Counted from the stretch's first letter, positions 11,301 to 18,911 are shown. The stretch is DNA of 64,000 nt from Chitinophaga sp. YR627 (GCF_900114995.1 NZ_FOUX01000002.1:868001-932000); one strand, 5' to 3'. Notes: a model not told the origin generated them from the letters alone. Translations and numbers: made by a program.

Positions 11301-11823
11301 CTACATTTTTACTTGGCTTTATGTTGACTGTTTTATTGATGGTGTCCGTTCCGTTAAAATCATCCGGAATACCTCTCAGGTTTCGTGTAATGGTACCCGG
11401 GTTAATATTCCATCCCAATCCCACCCAGCTTGCTTCCTGATCCATACTGATGCCACTGTTATATCCTATAGCGATGGGATAACCTCCGACATCCAGTAAA
11501 GGAATATTGTAGGAAAAATCCCCACTGAAAAGGTCCACCATGTTGTCACCATTGATAGAATGGAATGACTGGCTTTCTGGTTGTGTCGGACCTCCTATAT
11601 AACGAGGTGATGACGCCGAAGATCGCACTTTAACAGTTGCAGGAGGAATAGGAACAGTTGTTTTTTTAGTATATGCGTTGCCTGACAACGGGGCTGCTGG
11701 CTCGCTTATACTTGTCCCATGTGCAATAACTGTGTTAGAAGGAATTACAATTTCAAAATAGAGCAGGAAGAGCATAAAATTGGCAATGCTTCTTTTCCTT
11801 CTCGCAACAAACTCAATTATCAT
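5353..11823 (-). CDS. Giant exported RHS-associated protein with PA14 domain and DUF5977 repeats
   Basis: 2156 residues. A hydrophobic stretch at residues 14-34 should direct export. Residues about 75-170 carry the conserved opening block of Bacteroidota RHS/SpvB-like proteins (GDNMVDLFSGDFSYNIPLLD, then WVGLGWNINPGTITRNLRG). Residues about 628-770 form a PA14 domain (FAQVYSGKNFDG ... VTGTYKIVTHSDDGVRLSIND), a sugar- or surface-binding fold. Near the C-terminus (about 1878-2010) there are two DUF5977-type repeats, each ending in a pattern like YANxNGIC. It is the first gene of the operon, and its TGA overlaps the next ATG. Domain calls rest on motif recognition. The biological role is unknown; PA14 plus RHS-like architecture fits a large cell-surface or toxin-delivery complex. 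Confidence 0.82.
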   Translation of the reverse strand: MIIEFVARRKRSIANFMLFLLYFEIVIPSNTVIAHGTSISEPAAPLSGNAYTKKTTVPIPPATVKVRSSASSPRYIGGPTQPESQSFHSINGDNMVDLFSGDFSYNIPLLDVGGYPIAIGYNSGISMDQEASWVGLGWNINPGTITRNLRGIPDDFNGTDTINKTVNIKPSKNVGVTVGASFELAGMPKASNQKSDSGLGVNLGASVGITHSNYTGFGIESGLNASINVGAKNMGTLTSGLSFTNSSQGGISVGNSLSWEVGKQEAIENMNHAAFSVSSSLSANTRTGLKSLTSSAGLRQYTTSTKNNRQGSSGAFDTEMSFAHPSFTPTITVPYTSSLISVTAKLGGLVKILDGNIFVSGYVSKQGIEPEDRQLAIPAFGYLNYQNADPSGGALLDFNREKDMPYREKPEVPNIAVPSYTYDVFSMSGEGTGGMFRAYRGDIGFVYDHRMRTKDRSGRLSADIAAGDLVHWGVDLNLNRSYTENGPWRSMNPLSSLLSFRKSDKQFEAAYFRNPGEKAVNTKAFYDNIGGDDVVAVELYQSSKSSPYITPTNILNRYVNKVRAGQQTMSPDNVYKKNRDKRTQVISYLTAEEAGVAGLSKYIDNYSINNYGASNCKLELPTETDAGPNGLFAQVYSGKNFDGLIYSKVDTIINYQNQDEFNNARPAGAPTVKNNFSVRWTGRIKADVTGTYKIVTHSDDGVRLSINDSMFINRWNDHRKAPDTATVNMVAGELYNIRLEYYQAKGKVTLQFRWFYAGLPLLPIHGKSLYLMPATDTFLVGNGQLSREKRINDFRKKNHISEISVLNSDGRRYVYGIPVYNLKQKDVTFSVDAADGNAKNGLVKYKPGVDNTVNNTKGKDNYFNKEEVPAYAHSFLLTGLLSPDYVDRTGDGISDDDLGDAVKFNYSKIAGIKNPYKWRTPYTDSAAYNEGLRTDNRDDKGSYVYGEKEIWYLNSIESRNMIATFKLSDRDDQPSIDEDGKTSSAKVLKKLDEINLYIKADYRRDPLKARPVKTIHFTYSYDLCSGLVKGSSKGKLTLKRIWFTYNGNNKKERNPYIFNYNANNPSYNLKSYDRWGNYKDPLQNPGSSTSNLLTNAEYPYALQDSTLAAKNAAAWTLDSIVLPSGGRMKIDYESDDYAFVQNRRAAEMFKIVGLSDKKPETLTDLDTKLYGGINDYLFVSVRLPKPVTSNAELYSRYLEGMDTLFFKVYVKMPGDKFGDGYEYVSCYANLEPGTFGYYNGGQTMWLKMKAITQSGETGKLGSIYSPLAKATVQYLRLSLPSKAYPGSDVGDDIDFGDAVKILLSQATNVLEMVTSFDNLARSKNWASRIDTSRSFVRLNSPYYKKYGGGLRVKRVRIYDHWDKMTNQRESVYGQEYQYTTTRAVNGIESTISSGVATFEPAIGGEENPWRLPITYKEQVAVLAPISIGYTEKPLGETFYPAPSVGYSKVRVRTIHAKNVRSANGYTETGFYTSYDFPTLTDMTMLADSKKRYKPLLSNFLRINACHFVAVSQGFKVELNDMNGKPRSSATYSEANAQTPIAYSESFYKVDNQNSISKHLNNTVMAIDERGVIDSTASIGKDIELMMDMREQHSVTNALNLNLNGDNFTFPFPPVFLLPTLWNLGQREETKFQSIGVTKLINRHGILDSTVVVDKGSSVGTKNLLFDAETGEPVLIRTYNEFDDPVYKFTMPAAWIYDGMSGAYKNINTTLSGIYIKQGKIVKGLDTLKTAADYFTSGDEIIVASKPQTGGTDCNPEIATFAALTTLYAVDANLQTEGAAPDIYFVDRNGTPFTGNDLKMRIIRSGRRNIAAQTGQITSLNNPLIKNASGYSLVLDSNRVVASDIVTFGQFWKVTDNLKAATVMNCVPVSYEEYAGGNTCGTKYYTNVETSRSLLRSDCGKGFGSTSITYVVPAGEYTSVISQADADAKATADLDMNAQDYANANGICLPYYYSIAFSKDFRKNDCSGGTGSLVTYQHPARTDSSLVSQAQADSLALVRANVLGQAYANQNGICPVSATVTWSCSDRGCTQQGSVTLVFKFPEPTTTDIVLLFGELRTSPNGVLYRGSNLFTPPAGSKPGSGINSSSPFIVRIPAGVQTFTTSGLIYLQGFEGNNLYEWNCQSCQAPVTDFFIKSLTDGYPADLKTGNAGVVIHNLP

Positions 11824-12177
11824 CGAGGTATATTTATTCTATAGGTATAAGGTTATCTTACCGTACGCGAACGCGATATAGGCCTGACAGCTTATTGTTT
11901 GTCAGGATTATATATTGTCCCTTGTAAAGAAATATAAATGAATGCGTTAACTATAAACAGTCGATCCAATCAGGGCCAACACTTACTTAAATAAATTATT
12001 AAGTAAAACGGCTAACAAATCTTTACGAAGCAGCTGCTAAAATCACAGAGCATTCTCTCATAGGATATGATGTCTTTCTTTTATCGTTTACGTTGCAAGT
12101 CATAACTGGCATAGAACCAATTTATAACAACTAAACACCATCTACTTTGGGTACTTTGGTGTTTCTCAAACACGAAA
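11824..12177 (-). promoter_or_regulatory. Long 5' leader of the RHS-type operon, with two hairpins
   Basis: About 350 nt lie between the predicted promoter and the ATG at 11823, with no credible gene. Two perfect inverted repeats are visible: an 8-bp stem at 12133-12140/12157-12164 (AAACACCA with TGGTGTTT) and a 7-bp stem at 11883-11889/11900-11906 (CCTGACA with TGTCAGG). Neither is followed by a T-run on the minus strand, so they are not obvious terminators. They may be regulatory leader structure or protein-binding sites; the function is not known. Confidence 0.35.
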
Positions 12178-12208
12178 CAAAATTAGTACGGAAGAAATTA
12201 TTCTGCAA
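12178..12208 (-). promoter_or_regulatory. Bacteroidota-type promoter for the RHS-type operon
   Basis: On the minus strand a TTG (12208-12206) is followed after 20 nt by TAATTTTG (12185-12178), matching the Bacteroidota consensus TTG-N19/20-TAnnTTTG. It would start transcription near 12171 and read into the operon beginning at 11823. Confidence 0.5.
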
Positions 12209-12321
12209 AAAAATATGCACTTTTTTATCAATGTGTGAATAATTCTAACACGCACCGGCCAGTAACCAGTGGGCGGAATTTAACTACTTTATTAACTGGA
12301 AAAGGTGCTACTGCCTGATAA

Positions 12322-14835
12322 TTACCTGATTGTAACTGCAATCTCGCCTTCTTTATCCGATTGATTAACAGAAAACAGTAAAGTTCCATCCCTACTGCTT
12401 TTTGCTTTCCTGTATAAGACATCGTTAATAAATATGCGATAGTCATTATCTGGCTTAAGCTGCATCAGCTGATAAGTTACTTTCTTCTTTGTCCCACCTT
12501 GACCCGTCTGGCTCCATGAATAAGCTGCCGGGTTCCAGGACCTCAACTTAATACCCAACTTATTATCAACCAGGACCTTCATAGACGCACTTTCATTTGC
12601 ACCATGGAAATAGGTAAGTTCATTTTTTCTAAAAAATGATCCAAACGCTTTATTATCCGTTATTTTAAATTGCCCGTTTGATATAGTATAGCGGTCGACA
12701 GCCAGGTCTATTTTCAACTTTTGATCTCTGTAATTGTATTTTATGCTGGTACCTGCTAATTCATCAGTAATGTGAGGATCAAGATAAAAGCGATTATACA
12801 GCGGGTTGATACCATAAATAGCCTGATACAATCCAACAACAGACAGACAGTTACCCGATAGTATATCGTCTCCCAGCCCTTCTTGTTTTATTCTTCCATA
12901 TCGCTGATAGGCGAGACCATCTTTTGCATATCGGTCCAGGACATTCCTCACATACTTCAGCGCGATTTCCGGCTTATAGGCGGCATATACTTTAACGCCC
13001 AGGGCACCCCAGGATAGAAAGATATCGCCATTCTCATAATTGGGGAAAGGATACTGCCAGTCCTGACCTTCGCCCGCAGCATAGCTGGTCATACATAAGG
13101 GCCAGAAAAAGAGGCGTTCTTCCTCCATTTTAGCTTCGATACGATCCAGTATCGTCCGAATCCTTGATGAGTCATCGCAGATACCATAGCCGATGGCCAT
13201 AAAGTTGACAGGTGTGACCATATTCCGGCCATGGACAGAACCATTCTTATCCCGCCAGTGAACATAACACTGATTTTCTTCATCCCAAAAACCACCATCT
13301 TCTGTACGTTTATTGAAACTGGATTTTAGTTGTTGCGCAAATGAAGCATAGTATTTTGCTCGCCCAATATTTCCCAGCTGTTTTTCAATATTAGCCCACA
13401 AAACCAGGGCGTGATATAGTTTTGCATTCACAAAAGCATTTTCGTAGGAAGCCCAGATAATGTCTATCCAGTCGCTGCTTTTTTTCTGCTGCATGCTGTC
13501 GTTCATCATTTCCACCAGACCATTATGATCACGATCTCTTTCGAGTAGCCAGTCCAAAGCCTTTTCACAGGATAGCTGATGTGTTTTAATCCAGGATTTG
13601 TCACCGGTCTGGTCAAATAATTCCGATACGTTTGTTACAAAGTCAGGATTCGCGTCCAGCAGGTATCCCCACTGCGCCTCATAGAAACCTTTTTCATTAA
13701 ATACTCCAGGCATTGCGTCTTCATTCGTATAAGCCCATCTGCTGTATACCCTCCCATCGGGTTTGATGGCATTGTCCCGGTAAAAGTCCAGACACTGCTG
13801 ATACCCTTTAAGGTAAACCGGATCATTGATCGCAAGGCCCATTTGTCCAATATACTGTTCATGCAGACAGATCGGTCCGTAAGGGGTATGCCAGCTGTTT
13901 CCACCGAAATGATTTTTGTCGATCACACCTATACGGGCAATCGTATTCAGCACATCACTGATCTGTGCGCCATTAAGACCTACGAAATTTCCTCTGTCAT
14001 ATTCTTCTTTGAAATCATAGTATGAAATTGTAATCGCCTGTTCAGAGGTGCCTGCATTAATTTTGATCGGCGCCCAGACATTTGTTCCTAATCCACGCAG
14101 ATAGCGCCTGCGATTTGTACCGGAATCATACCGTGGTAGAATGTTTTGTGAAGCTTCAGCTGCAGACCATAACAATTCATCATTGGCCGTACGACTGTAA
14201 ATTGTTGCGACTTCTTTTCCCGGAGCATCGATTACAACATTTAAACCATTGCCCGTTTTACTATTCCAGAATTTGGCAGAACGACTATGTGTACCATAGG
14301 TATCCAGCTTTTGATTAAAAAGATAAAACCAGGCAAGACCTCCGTAGTCCTGAAACGCACCGTCCCAGACGTTAATATTACGAAACAGAATGGCTGGAGA
14401 TAATAATTGCGCGACTTCAATATCTCTGGGTACAGTACGTCGAATACTAAGTTTAATAGCACTATCACCAGGCGTAAGGGTCCAATGTTCTGTGATAGAA
14501 AGATTCGGACCGCCATATTGTATATCTGACAGTATGATGGTGTTGTTAGCAATCTTAACAGATGGAGATTTTGCAAGATGTAATGTCGAATAGATTGTAT
14601 CTTTTAATCTGATTTCGGAAAAGATCCCTTTTTGCCCGTTTATCAGTTCCTGACCATTGACAGTCAGAAATGAGATATTAGCCTGTTGGTCGTAATTCAG
14701 GCGGACTTTCATTTTGGCATTGCTGAACACTACCTGTTTGGCGTTTGTGTCATTGACAATACTGATGTATTGTGCCCTTAGGAAAGGCATTATTGAACTA
14801 AAAAATACCAATAGAAACAGGGTCTTGTTGATCAT
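12322..14835 (-). CDS. Secreted six-hairpin (alpha/alpha-toroid) glycoside hydrolase-like protein
   Basis: 837 residues with a clear signal peptide (MINKTLFLLVFFSSIMPFLRAQ). The N-terminal 280 residues look like a beta-sandwich. Residues about 300-690 are helical repeats rich in Trp and acidic residues (SWHTPYGPICLHEQYIGQ, RDHNGLVEMMND, DWIDIIWASYENAF, FPNYENGDIFLSWGALG), as expected for an alpha/alpha-toroid glycosidase. The C-terminal part is another beta domain. The exact GH family and substrate cannot be set from sequence alone; glucosidase, rhamnosidase-like and trehalase-like relatives share this layout. It is divergent from the ceramidase-like gene at 14943 and has no close operon partner. 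It probably acts in the periplasm or outside the cell on carbohydrate. Confidence 0.7.
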   Translation of the reverse strand: MINKTLFLLVFFSSIMPFLRAQYISIVNDTNAKQVVFSNAKMKVRLNYDQQANISFLTVNGQELINGQKGIFSEIRLKDTIYSTLHLAKSPSVKIANNTIILSDIQYGGPNLSITEHWTLTPGDSAIKLSIRRTVPRDIEVAQLLSPAILFRNINVWDGAFQDYGGLAWFYLFNQKLDTYGTHSRSAKFWNSKTGNGLNVVIDAPGKEVATIYSRTANDELLWSAAEASQNILPRYDSGTNRRRYLRGLGTNVWAPIKINAGTSEQAITISYYDFKEEYDRGNFVGLNGAQISDVLNTIARIGVIDKNHFGGNSWHTPYGPICLHEQYIGQMGLAINDPVYLKGYQQCLDFYRDNAIKPDGRVYSRWAYTNEDAMPGVFNEKGFYEAQWGYLLDANPDFVTNVSELFDQTGDKSWIKTHQLSCEKALDWLLERDRDHNGLVEMMNDSMQQKKSSDWIDIIWASYENAFVNAKLYHALVLWANIEKQLGNIGRAKYYASFAQQLKSSFNKRTEDGGFWDEENQCYVHWRDKNGSVHGRNMVTPVNFMAIGYGICDDSSRIRTILDRIEAKMEEERLFFWPLCMTSYAAGEGQDWQYPFPNYENGDIFLSWGALGVKVYAAYKPEIALKYVRNVLDRYAKDGLAYQRYGRIKQEGLGDDILSGNCLSVVGLYQAIYGINPLYNRFYLDPHITDELAGTSIKYNYRDQKLKIDLAVDRYTISNGQFKITDNKAFGSFFRKNELTYFHGANESASMKVLVDNKLGIKLRSWNPAAYSWSQTGQGGTKKKVTYQLMQLKPDNDYRIFINDVLYRKAKSSRDGTLLFSVNQSDKEGEIAVTIR

Positions 14836-14942
14836 TTTTATTCATTTATTGCAAAGTCAAATAGTATCAGATTAAAAATACCTATTTTACCAATATACAA
14901 AATGCCCACCCAAAATATAAACAAACCCAACTTTATCCGGTT

Positions 14943-16217
14943 ATGAAAAGACTATTCAATTACCTGTTTATTACAATATACATACTGAGTTCTAATACGA
15001 GCTATGCCGATACCGGCAAACTGTTGGCCGGCACCAGCAAAATCAACATTACACCTCTGACAAATCAGCCAATCCATGATTCTGTATATGCCCGCAGCCT
15101 TGTACTGGATGTGAGCGGTCAGCGCATCGCATTTGTATCTGTAGACCTGCCTATCTTTACCAGCGAACGCGTTGAGCAGATATGTAAGGAGAAATACCAT
15201 ATTTCAAAAGTAGTACTCTGCTCCTCTCACAACCACGCTGCTCCCCTGGTGGATAATAAAATTACCTTTGCGCTGAACAGTCCGTTTCAGGCTTTCTATG
15301 AAGATCAGGTTATTAAAGTTGTAGGCGATGCAGTGGTTCATCTGTTCCCGGCTAAAATAGCCGCAGGCAAAAGCACCTTTCCCCAGCTGGGATTTAACCG
15401 TCTCATAGTAAGAGAAGACGGTCGCGCCAAAGAATCCTGGATAGGCGATGCGCATTACAGGGTAGAAAACCCTGAGCGTATTCCTTTTGGCCCCGTAGAT
15501 CCCGAAGTAGGCGTGCTGAAAATAACAGACCTGCAGGATAATCCCCGTGCACTGATGATGAACTACGCTATGCATGCAGATGTGGTGTGTTTTAATTATG
15601 AAGTATCTGCCGACTATCCCGGTGTAGCTGCCCGCAAAGTAGAAGAAGCTTTTGATAATAAACTCAACTGCCTGTTTGTGAATGGTGGCGGTGGTAATAT
15701 AGAATCGCTCATGATCAGTCCCCGTCGTTCCGGCCCAACAGATCCCGTAAAGACTGATTACGCACCTATGGAGCGCACCGGGGAATTATTAGCCTGGGAA
15801 GTGAGCAGACTGGCAAGAAATATTGTGATGCCTGCAGATGCACAAACAGACATTAAGTATAAAATAGATTCACTACATTTCATTGGCAGACATGACACAA
15901 AAAAAGAGTTCAACGTGCATCTTATCACTATGCTGATCAATAAAAGTATCTCCCTTGCCATTTGCCCAGGAGAAATGTTTGTGCAATTTCAGTTAGACTG
16001 GAAAGATAAAATGAAACTGGCCGCGGCCAATGGCTTTTTGTTTGGCTATTGCTGGAGTGGTGGTAAATGGCCCGGCTATATTGCCGATGTCCGTTCTGCA
16101 GCGCTGGGCGGATATGGCGCGGACGGAGGCAATGTGATACAGGTAGGCGCCGGTGAAACCATTATGGTCAAACACCTTCAGAATTACTATGAGTTAACAG
16201 GACTCATGCAGCCATAA
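14943..16217 (+). CDS. Neutral/alkaline ceramidase N-terminal domain protein, secreted
   Basis: 424 residues with a signal peptide (MKRLFNYLFITIYILSSNTSYA). The opening LLAGTSKINITP, the block VVLCSSHNHAAPLV near residues 92-103, AMHADVV near 210 and NGGGGNIESL near 240 match the N-terminal catalytic domain of neutral/alkaline ceramidases. In the family, histidines in the first two of these blocks help bind the active-site zinc. True neutral ceramidases are about 650-700 residues with a C-terminal beta domain; this protein lacks that part. It therefore belongs to the short family members, whose substrate (ceramide or another amide) is not established. The gene at 16236 follows after 18 nt and is probably co-transcribed. 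Confidence 0.8.
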   Translation: MKRLFNYLFITIYILSSNTSYADTGKLLAGTSKINITPLTNQPIHDSVYARSLVLDVSGQRIAFVSVDLPIFTSERVEQICKEKYHISKVVLCSSHNHAAPLVDNKITFALNSPFQAFYEDQVIKVVGDAVVHLFPAKIAAGKSTFPQLGFNRLIVREDGRAKESWIGDAHYRVENPERIPFGPVDPEVGVLKITDLQDNPRALMMNYAMHADVVCFNYEVSADYPGVAARKVEEAFDNKLNCLFVNGGGGNIESLMISPRRSGPTDPVKTDYAPMERTGELLAWEVSRLARNIVMPADAQTDIKYKIDSLHFIGRHDTKKEFNVHLITMLINKSISLAICPGEMFVQFQLDWKDKMKLAAANGFLFGYCWSGGKWPGYIADVRSAALGGYGADGGNVIQVGAGETIMVKHLQNYYELTGLMQP

Positions 16218-16235
16218 TACTACAACCTATACCTT

Positions 16236-17063
16236 ATGAATAAAGTACAATTCATTGAAAAAGCATTTGCAGACAGATTCGAATATCATCTACCTGTCCC
16301 ATTCAATGGTTTTTTAAGTAAATCTGTTTTTGATGGTAAATTTGATCTGGAAGGACCAGCACTGGAAGCATTCAATCATTGCTTAAGCGAGCAGGGTGTA
16401 TCATCTTTTGCATCCCGCGAAAACTCACTTCTGTATTATCTCATATTGAAAGAGCTCTTCCCTGGTAATACATGCTATCTGATCTATTTTGACAGTGAAC
16501 ATGCGGCGCTAACATTATCTCCCACACTACAGGCAAGAAAATGTGAATGGCGTTATTCGATAGAGTATATAGAAGGTAATGAGCTTTGTACTTTATTAGG
16601 CTTTCAAAACCCTGCCGGATTCTTAGAAGCCGTCAACTACTCGAACAGAGATCTGACAGATAGGTATTTCTACATTGTTGAAATAAATCAAACCGACCTC
16701 GCCAGATATGTAAAGTTATATTCGAGCGATGTGACCAATTGGAGCTTCGCTTTTTGCCCCGTTGAAAGTAAGGAAACAGTATTACAGTTATTCACTGATC
16801 CTGCACATAAGCCATCGCTACCGCAATTATTAGCGCATATAAACAGCCTGGTAAATATCCAGATCGGGGGTGACAGCGGATATCTTGATTACGTACTTAT
16901 TCAATCAAAGCATCACATTGATATGGCTCCAATGGAGCAGACCATAAATACATGTGTAGCACTGTATGAAACATTACTGGATGAAGTGAATCCGATAGAT
17001 GAGGACTGGAAAGTTGATTTTTATAAAGAAAGGCTCAATGGAATTTTTAACGATGCCGGGTAG
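16236..17063 (+). CDS. Hypothetical protein downstream of ceramidase-like gene
   Basis: 275 residues, no signal peptide, no membrane segment, and no motif I recognise. The sequence is acidic and mixed alpha/beta, with a long C-terminal helical region (APMEQTINTCVALYETLLDE). Codon usage and coding character look genuine. It starts 18 nt after the ceramidase-like gene on the same strand, so the two probably share a transcript. A cytoplasmic location is inferred from the lack of a signal. Confidence 0.6.
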   Translation: MNKVQFIEKAFADRFEYHLPVPFNGFLSKSVFDGKFDLEGPALEAFNHCLSEQGVSSFASRENSLLYYLILKELFPGNTCYLIYFDSEHAALTLSPTLQARKCEWRYSIEYIEGNELCTLLGFQNPAGFLEAVNYSNRDLTDRYFYIVEINQTDLARYVKLYSSDVTNWSFAFCPVESKETVLQLFTDPAHKPSLPQLLAHINSLVNIQIGGDSGYLDYVLIQSKHHIDMAPMEQTINTCVALYETLLDEVNPIDEDWKVDFYKERLNGIFNDAG

Positions 17064-17125
17064 ACTTTTTTATATAAGATGATCTTTGAATCTCGCCAGA
17101 ATGATCAGCACCTTTGCTATTATGG

Positions 17126-17372
17126 TTAAATCACCTGTGGTGGATCAAATTGGTCTTTTAATACATTGAGCTCGTTCTTGATCAATGGTAATAGCTCCTC
17201 TCCTAGCTTCCAAAGTTCAGTACTTCCTGTTTTAGGTTCGTACCCTGTCGATTCATATGCAGGCTTGGAATTTGTAATTGCTGTTTCTATAACAATAGGA
17301 TGAACATTTGAGTTGAAACCGCCCTTAATGGTCTTTGTGAGATAAAATGTGAATAACCCAATAAAAGCAATT
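17126..17372 (-). pseudogene. Possible 3' remnant of an unidentified gene
   Basis: The 384-base gap between 17064 and 17447 has no intact gene. On the minus strand an open frame of about 80 codons runs to a TAA at 17126-17128. It reads as plausible protein (IAFIGLFTFYLTKTIKGG, later STELWKLGEELLPLI) but has no ATG and is closed upstream by a stop at about 17373. This fits the tail of a gene whose 5' part was lost. It could also be chance; I do not recognise the family. Confidence 0.3.
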
Positions 17373-17412
17373 TATTAAATAAGAATTTAATTTATGATTC
17401 ATGATTTGCAAT

Positions 17413-17443
17413 TTGCGAATTGTTGATTTTTTCGGTATATTTG
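17413..17443 (+). promoter_or_regulatory. Promoter of AbiE-like toxin-antitoxin pair, very close to start codon
   Basis: TTG (17413-17415), 20 nt, then TATATTTG (17436-17443) fits the Bacteroidota promoter consensus. The ATG at 17448 follows only 4 nt after the -7 box, so the transcript would be leaderless if that ATG is used. Confidence 0.5.
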
Positions 17444-17447
17444 TTTT

Positions 17448-17963
17448 ATGAGATTACATAATGGAATGCGACCTCAGGATATTGTTATACTATTGAAAAT
17501 CATTGCAAAAGAAGAGCAAAACTGGAATAATAAACAGTTATCGGAAGAGCTTTTCATCAGTGCGTCGGAAGTGTCGGAATCATTGGGAAGAAGTGGTATT
17601 GCTGGATTAATAGATAGGGATAAAAAGAGAAAAGTGTTTCGCCAGTCCTTGATGGAATTTCTGCAACATGGAATCCGGTTCGTTTTTCCTGTACAGCTGG
17701 GAACGCTTATGAATGGTATGCCAACGGCACATTCTCATCCCTTCATGCGCACTCATTTTAGCAGTGAGGCAGATTATGTCTGGCCTGATGCCCGCGGATT
17801 TGACCGTGGGGTAAGCATTGAGCCATTATACAAAAATCAGGTACAGGCAGCAAAGCTGGATAACTGCCTATACCAAATGCTTGCATTGGTGGATGTAATT
17901 CGTGTGGGCAGAGTGAGAGAAACGAATGTAGCAGTCGATGAGCTAAAAAGAATGATACTATGA
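17448..17963 (+). CDS. Winged-HTH antitoxin/regulator of AbiE-like system
   Basis: 171 residues. The N-terminal 60 residues form a helix-turn-helix (QDIVILLKIIAKEEQNWNNK then QLSEELFISASEVSESLGRS), followed by a region with FVFPVQLGTL and GMPTAHSHP that I associate with transcriptional regulators paired to AbiEii-type nucleotidyltransferases. The downstream nucleotidyltransferase gene overlaps the stop by ATGA, the usual antitoxin-first order of such pairs. In the family this protein represses the operon and counters the toxin. An alternative start is Met7 at 17466, which begins with the motif MRPQDIV; it would give a short leader instead of a leaderless message. Confidence 0.65.
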   Translation: MRLHNGMRPQDIVILLKIIAKEEQNWNNKQLSEELFISASEVSESLGRSGIAGLIDRDKKRKVFRQSLMEFLQHGIRFVFPVQLGTLMNGMPTAHSHPFMRTHFSSEADYVWPDARGFDRGVSIEPLYKNQVQAAKLDNCLYQMLALVDVIRVGRVRETNVAVDELKRMIL

Positions 17964-18640
17964 GTCATCACGCAAATATAACCAGGATCAAAGCGGTAAA
18001 TAATGCTCTTGGGGCGTTAAAAAATGATGTTGTTTTCGTCGGCGGCGCAACTGTCAGTTTATACGCTAACAGACGTGCTATTGAGGTACGCCCGACCGAT
18101 GATGTTGATATCGTCGTCGAAATTGCTTCCTGGCACGAATATGCTAAACTGGAGGAACAGCTTCGCGGTATGGGTTTTACAAACGATGTGACCAGTAATT
18201 TTGTTGGTCGTTATCTATTGCCTGGGATAATCGTGGATGTTATGCCGACCAACGAAGCAATACTGGGATTCTCTAATGCCTGGTACGAGAGTGGCTTCAA
18301 AAATGCGATTGATTATGCCATTGATGAGCAGCATACAGTTAAAATATTCTCACCCCCTTATTTTATAGCTTCAAAATTGCAGGCGTTTAAGAATCGTGGA
18401 AACAATGACGGCAGGATAAGTACTGATTTTGAAGATATAATTTTTGTACTGGATAATAGAAGCACTATATGGGAGGAAATGAAAAATGCTGATGATAAGG
18501 TACGGACGTTTTTGCTGGAGGAATTCAGTGCCCTGCACAATCATAAATACGTTGAGGAGTGGATTGAGGCACATGCAGGCTATAGTTCGCCACCTAGCAC
18601 TCTTTTTATTCTGGATGAGATTCGAAAATTTAGCGAATAG
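17960..18640 (+). CDS. AbiEii-like nucleotidyltransferase toxin
   Basis: 226 residues. Residues about 20-60 show the nucleotidyltransferase signature: VFVGGATVSLYA (the G-G-x-hydroxyl loop) followed by TDDVDIVVE (the metal-binding Asp-x-Asp). A further block, PPYFIASKLQAFKNRG, with FEDIIFVLD, matches the AbiEii/AbiGii toxin family, in which a Lys and an Asp in this part are conserved. These enzymes modify RNA, in known cases tRNA, with nucleotides and slow growth or abort phage infection. The start overlaps the upstream HTH gene. The 3' end overlaps by 11 bp a convergent small ORF. Activity and target here are inferred. Confidence 0.72.
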   Translation: MSHHANITRIKAVNNALGALKNDVVFVGGATVSLYANRRAIEVRPTDDVDIVVEIASWHEYAKLEEQLRGMGFTNDVTSNFVGRYLLPGIIVDVMPTNEAILGFSNAWYESGFKNAIDYAIDEQHTVKIFSPPYFIASKLQAFKNRGNNDGRISTDFEDIIFVLDNRSTIWEEMKNADDKVRTFLLEEFSALHNHKYVEEWIEAHAGYSSPPSTLFILDEIRKFSE

Positions 18641-18911
18641 ACCATTTCATCTTTTGGGCATAAGGAATTAAGTCTATATAGCATTTTCTGTTATCGCTAT
18701 ATCCGCTGTGTTGAAAGGCCACCATTGGATTGCATACATAATACCGACCCAACCCGGCCATTTGGCGATCAGAATCTCTATCTTCTGGCATTTTCAGGAT
18801 GGTATCATAAAACTGTTCCCTAACAATGTAAAGCATGGCGCCCGCAAAGTCGGTCACGGTCTGGTCATCATTAACAGCAAACAACCGCAGATCCTGTTCA
18901 ACTACTCCCAA
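18630..18911 (-). CDS. Small hypothetical protein, possibly frameshifted from or coupled to the upstream ORF
   Basis: 93 residues if read from a TTG at 18911; the first in-frame ATG is residue 26 (18836). The sequence looks like real protein (DSDRQMAGLGRYYVCNPMVA, ending IPYAQKMKWSIR) but matches nothing I recognise. Upstream in frame there are no ATGs before a stop, and the ORF overlaps the end of the preceding minus-strand ORF by 10 bases. It could be translationally coupled, or the two could be halves of a gene split by a frameshift. Confidence 0.4.
   Translation of the reverse strand: MGVVEQDLRLFAVNDDQTVTDFAGAMLYIVREQFYDTILKMPEDRDSDRQMAGLGRYYVCNPMVAFQHSGYSDNRKCYIDLIPYAQKMKWSIR

Noticed and set aside
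18630-18640. Convergent overlap between the toxin gene and small ORF as a shared terminator
   Set aside because: No inverted repeat with T-run is present there.
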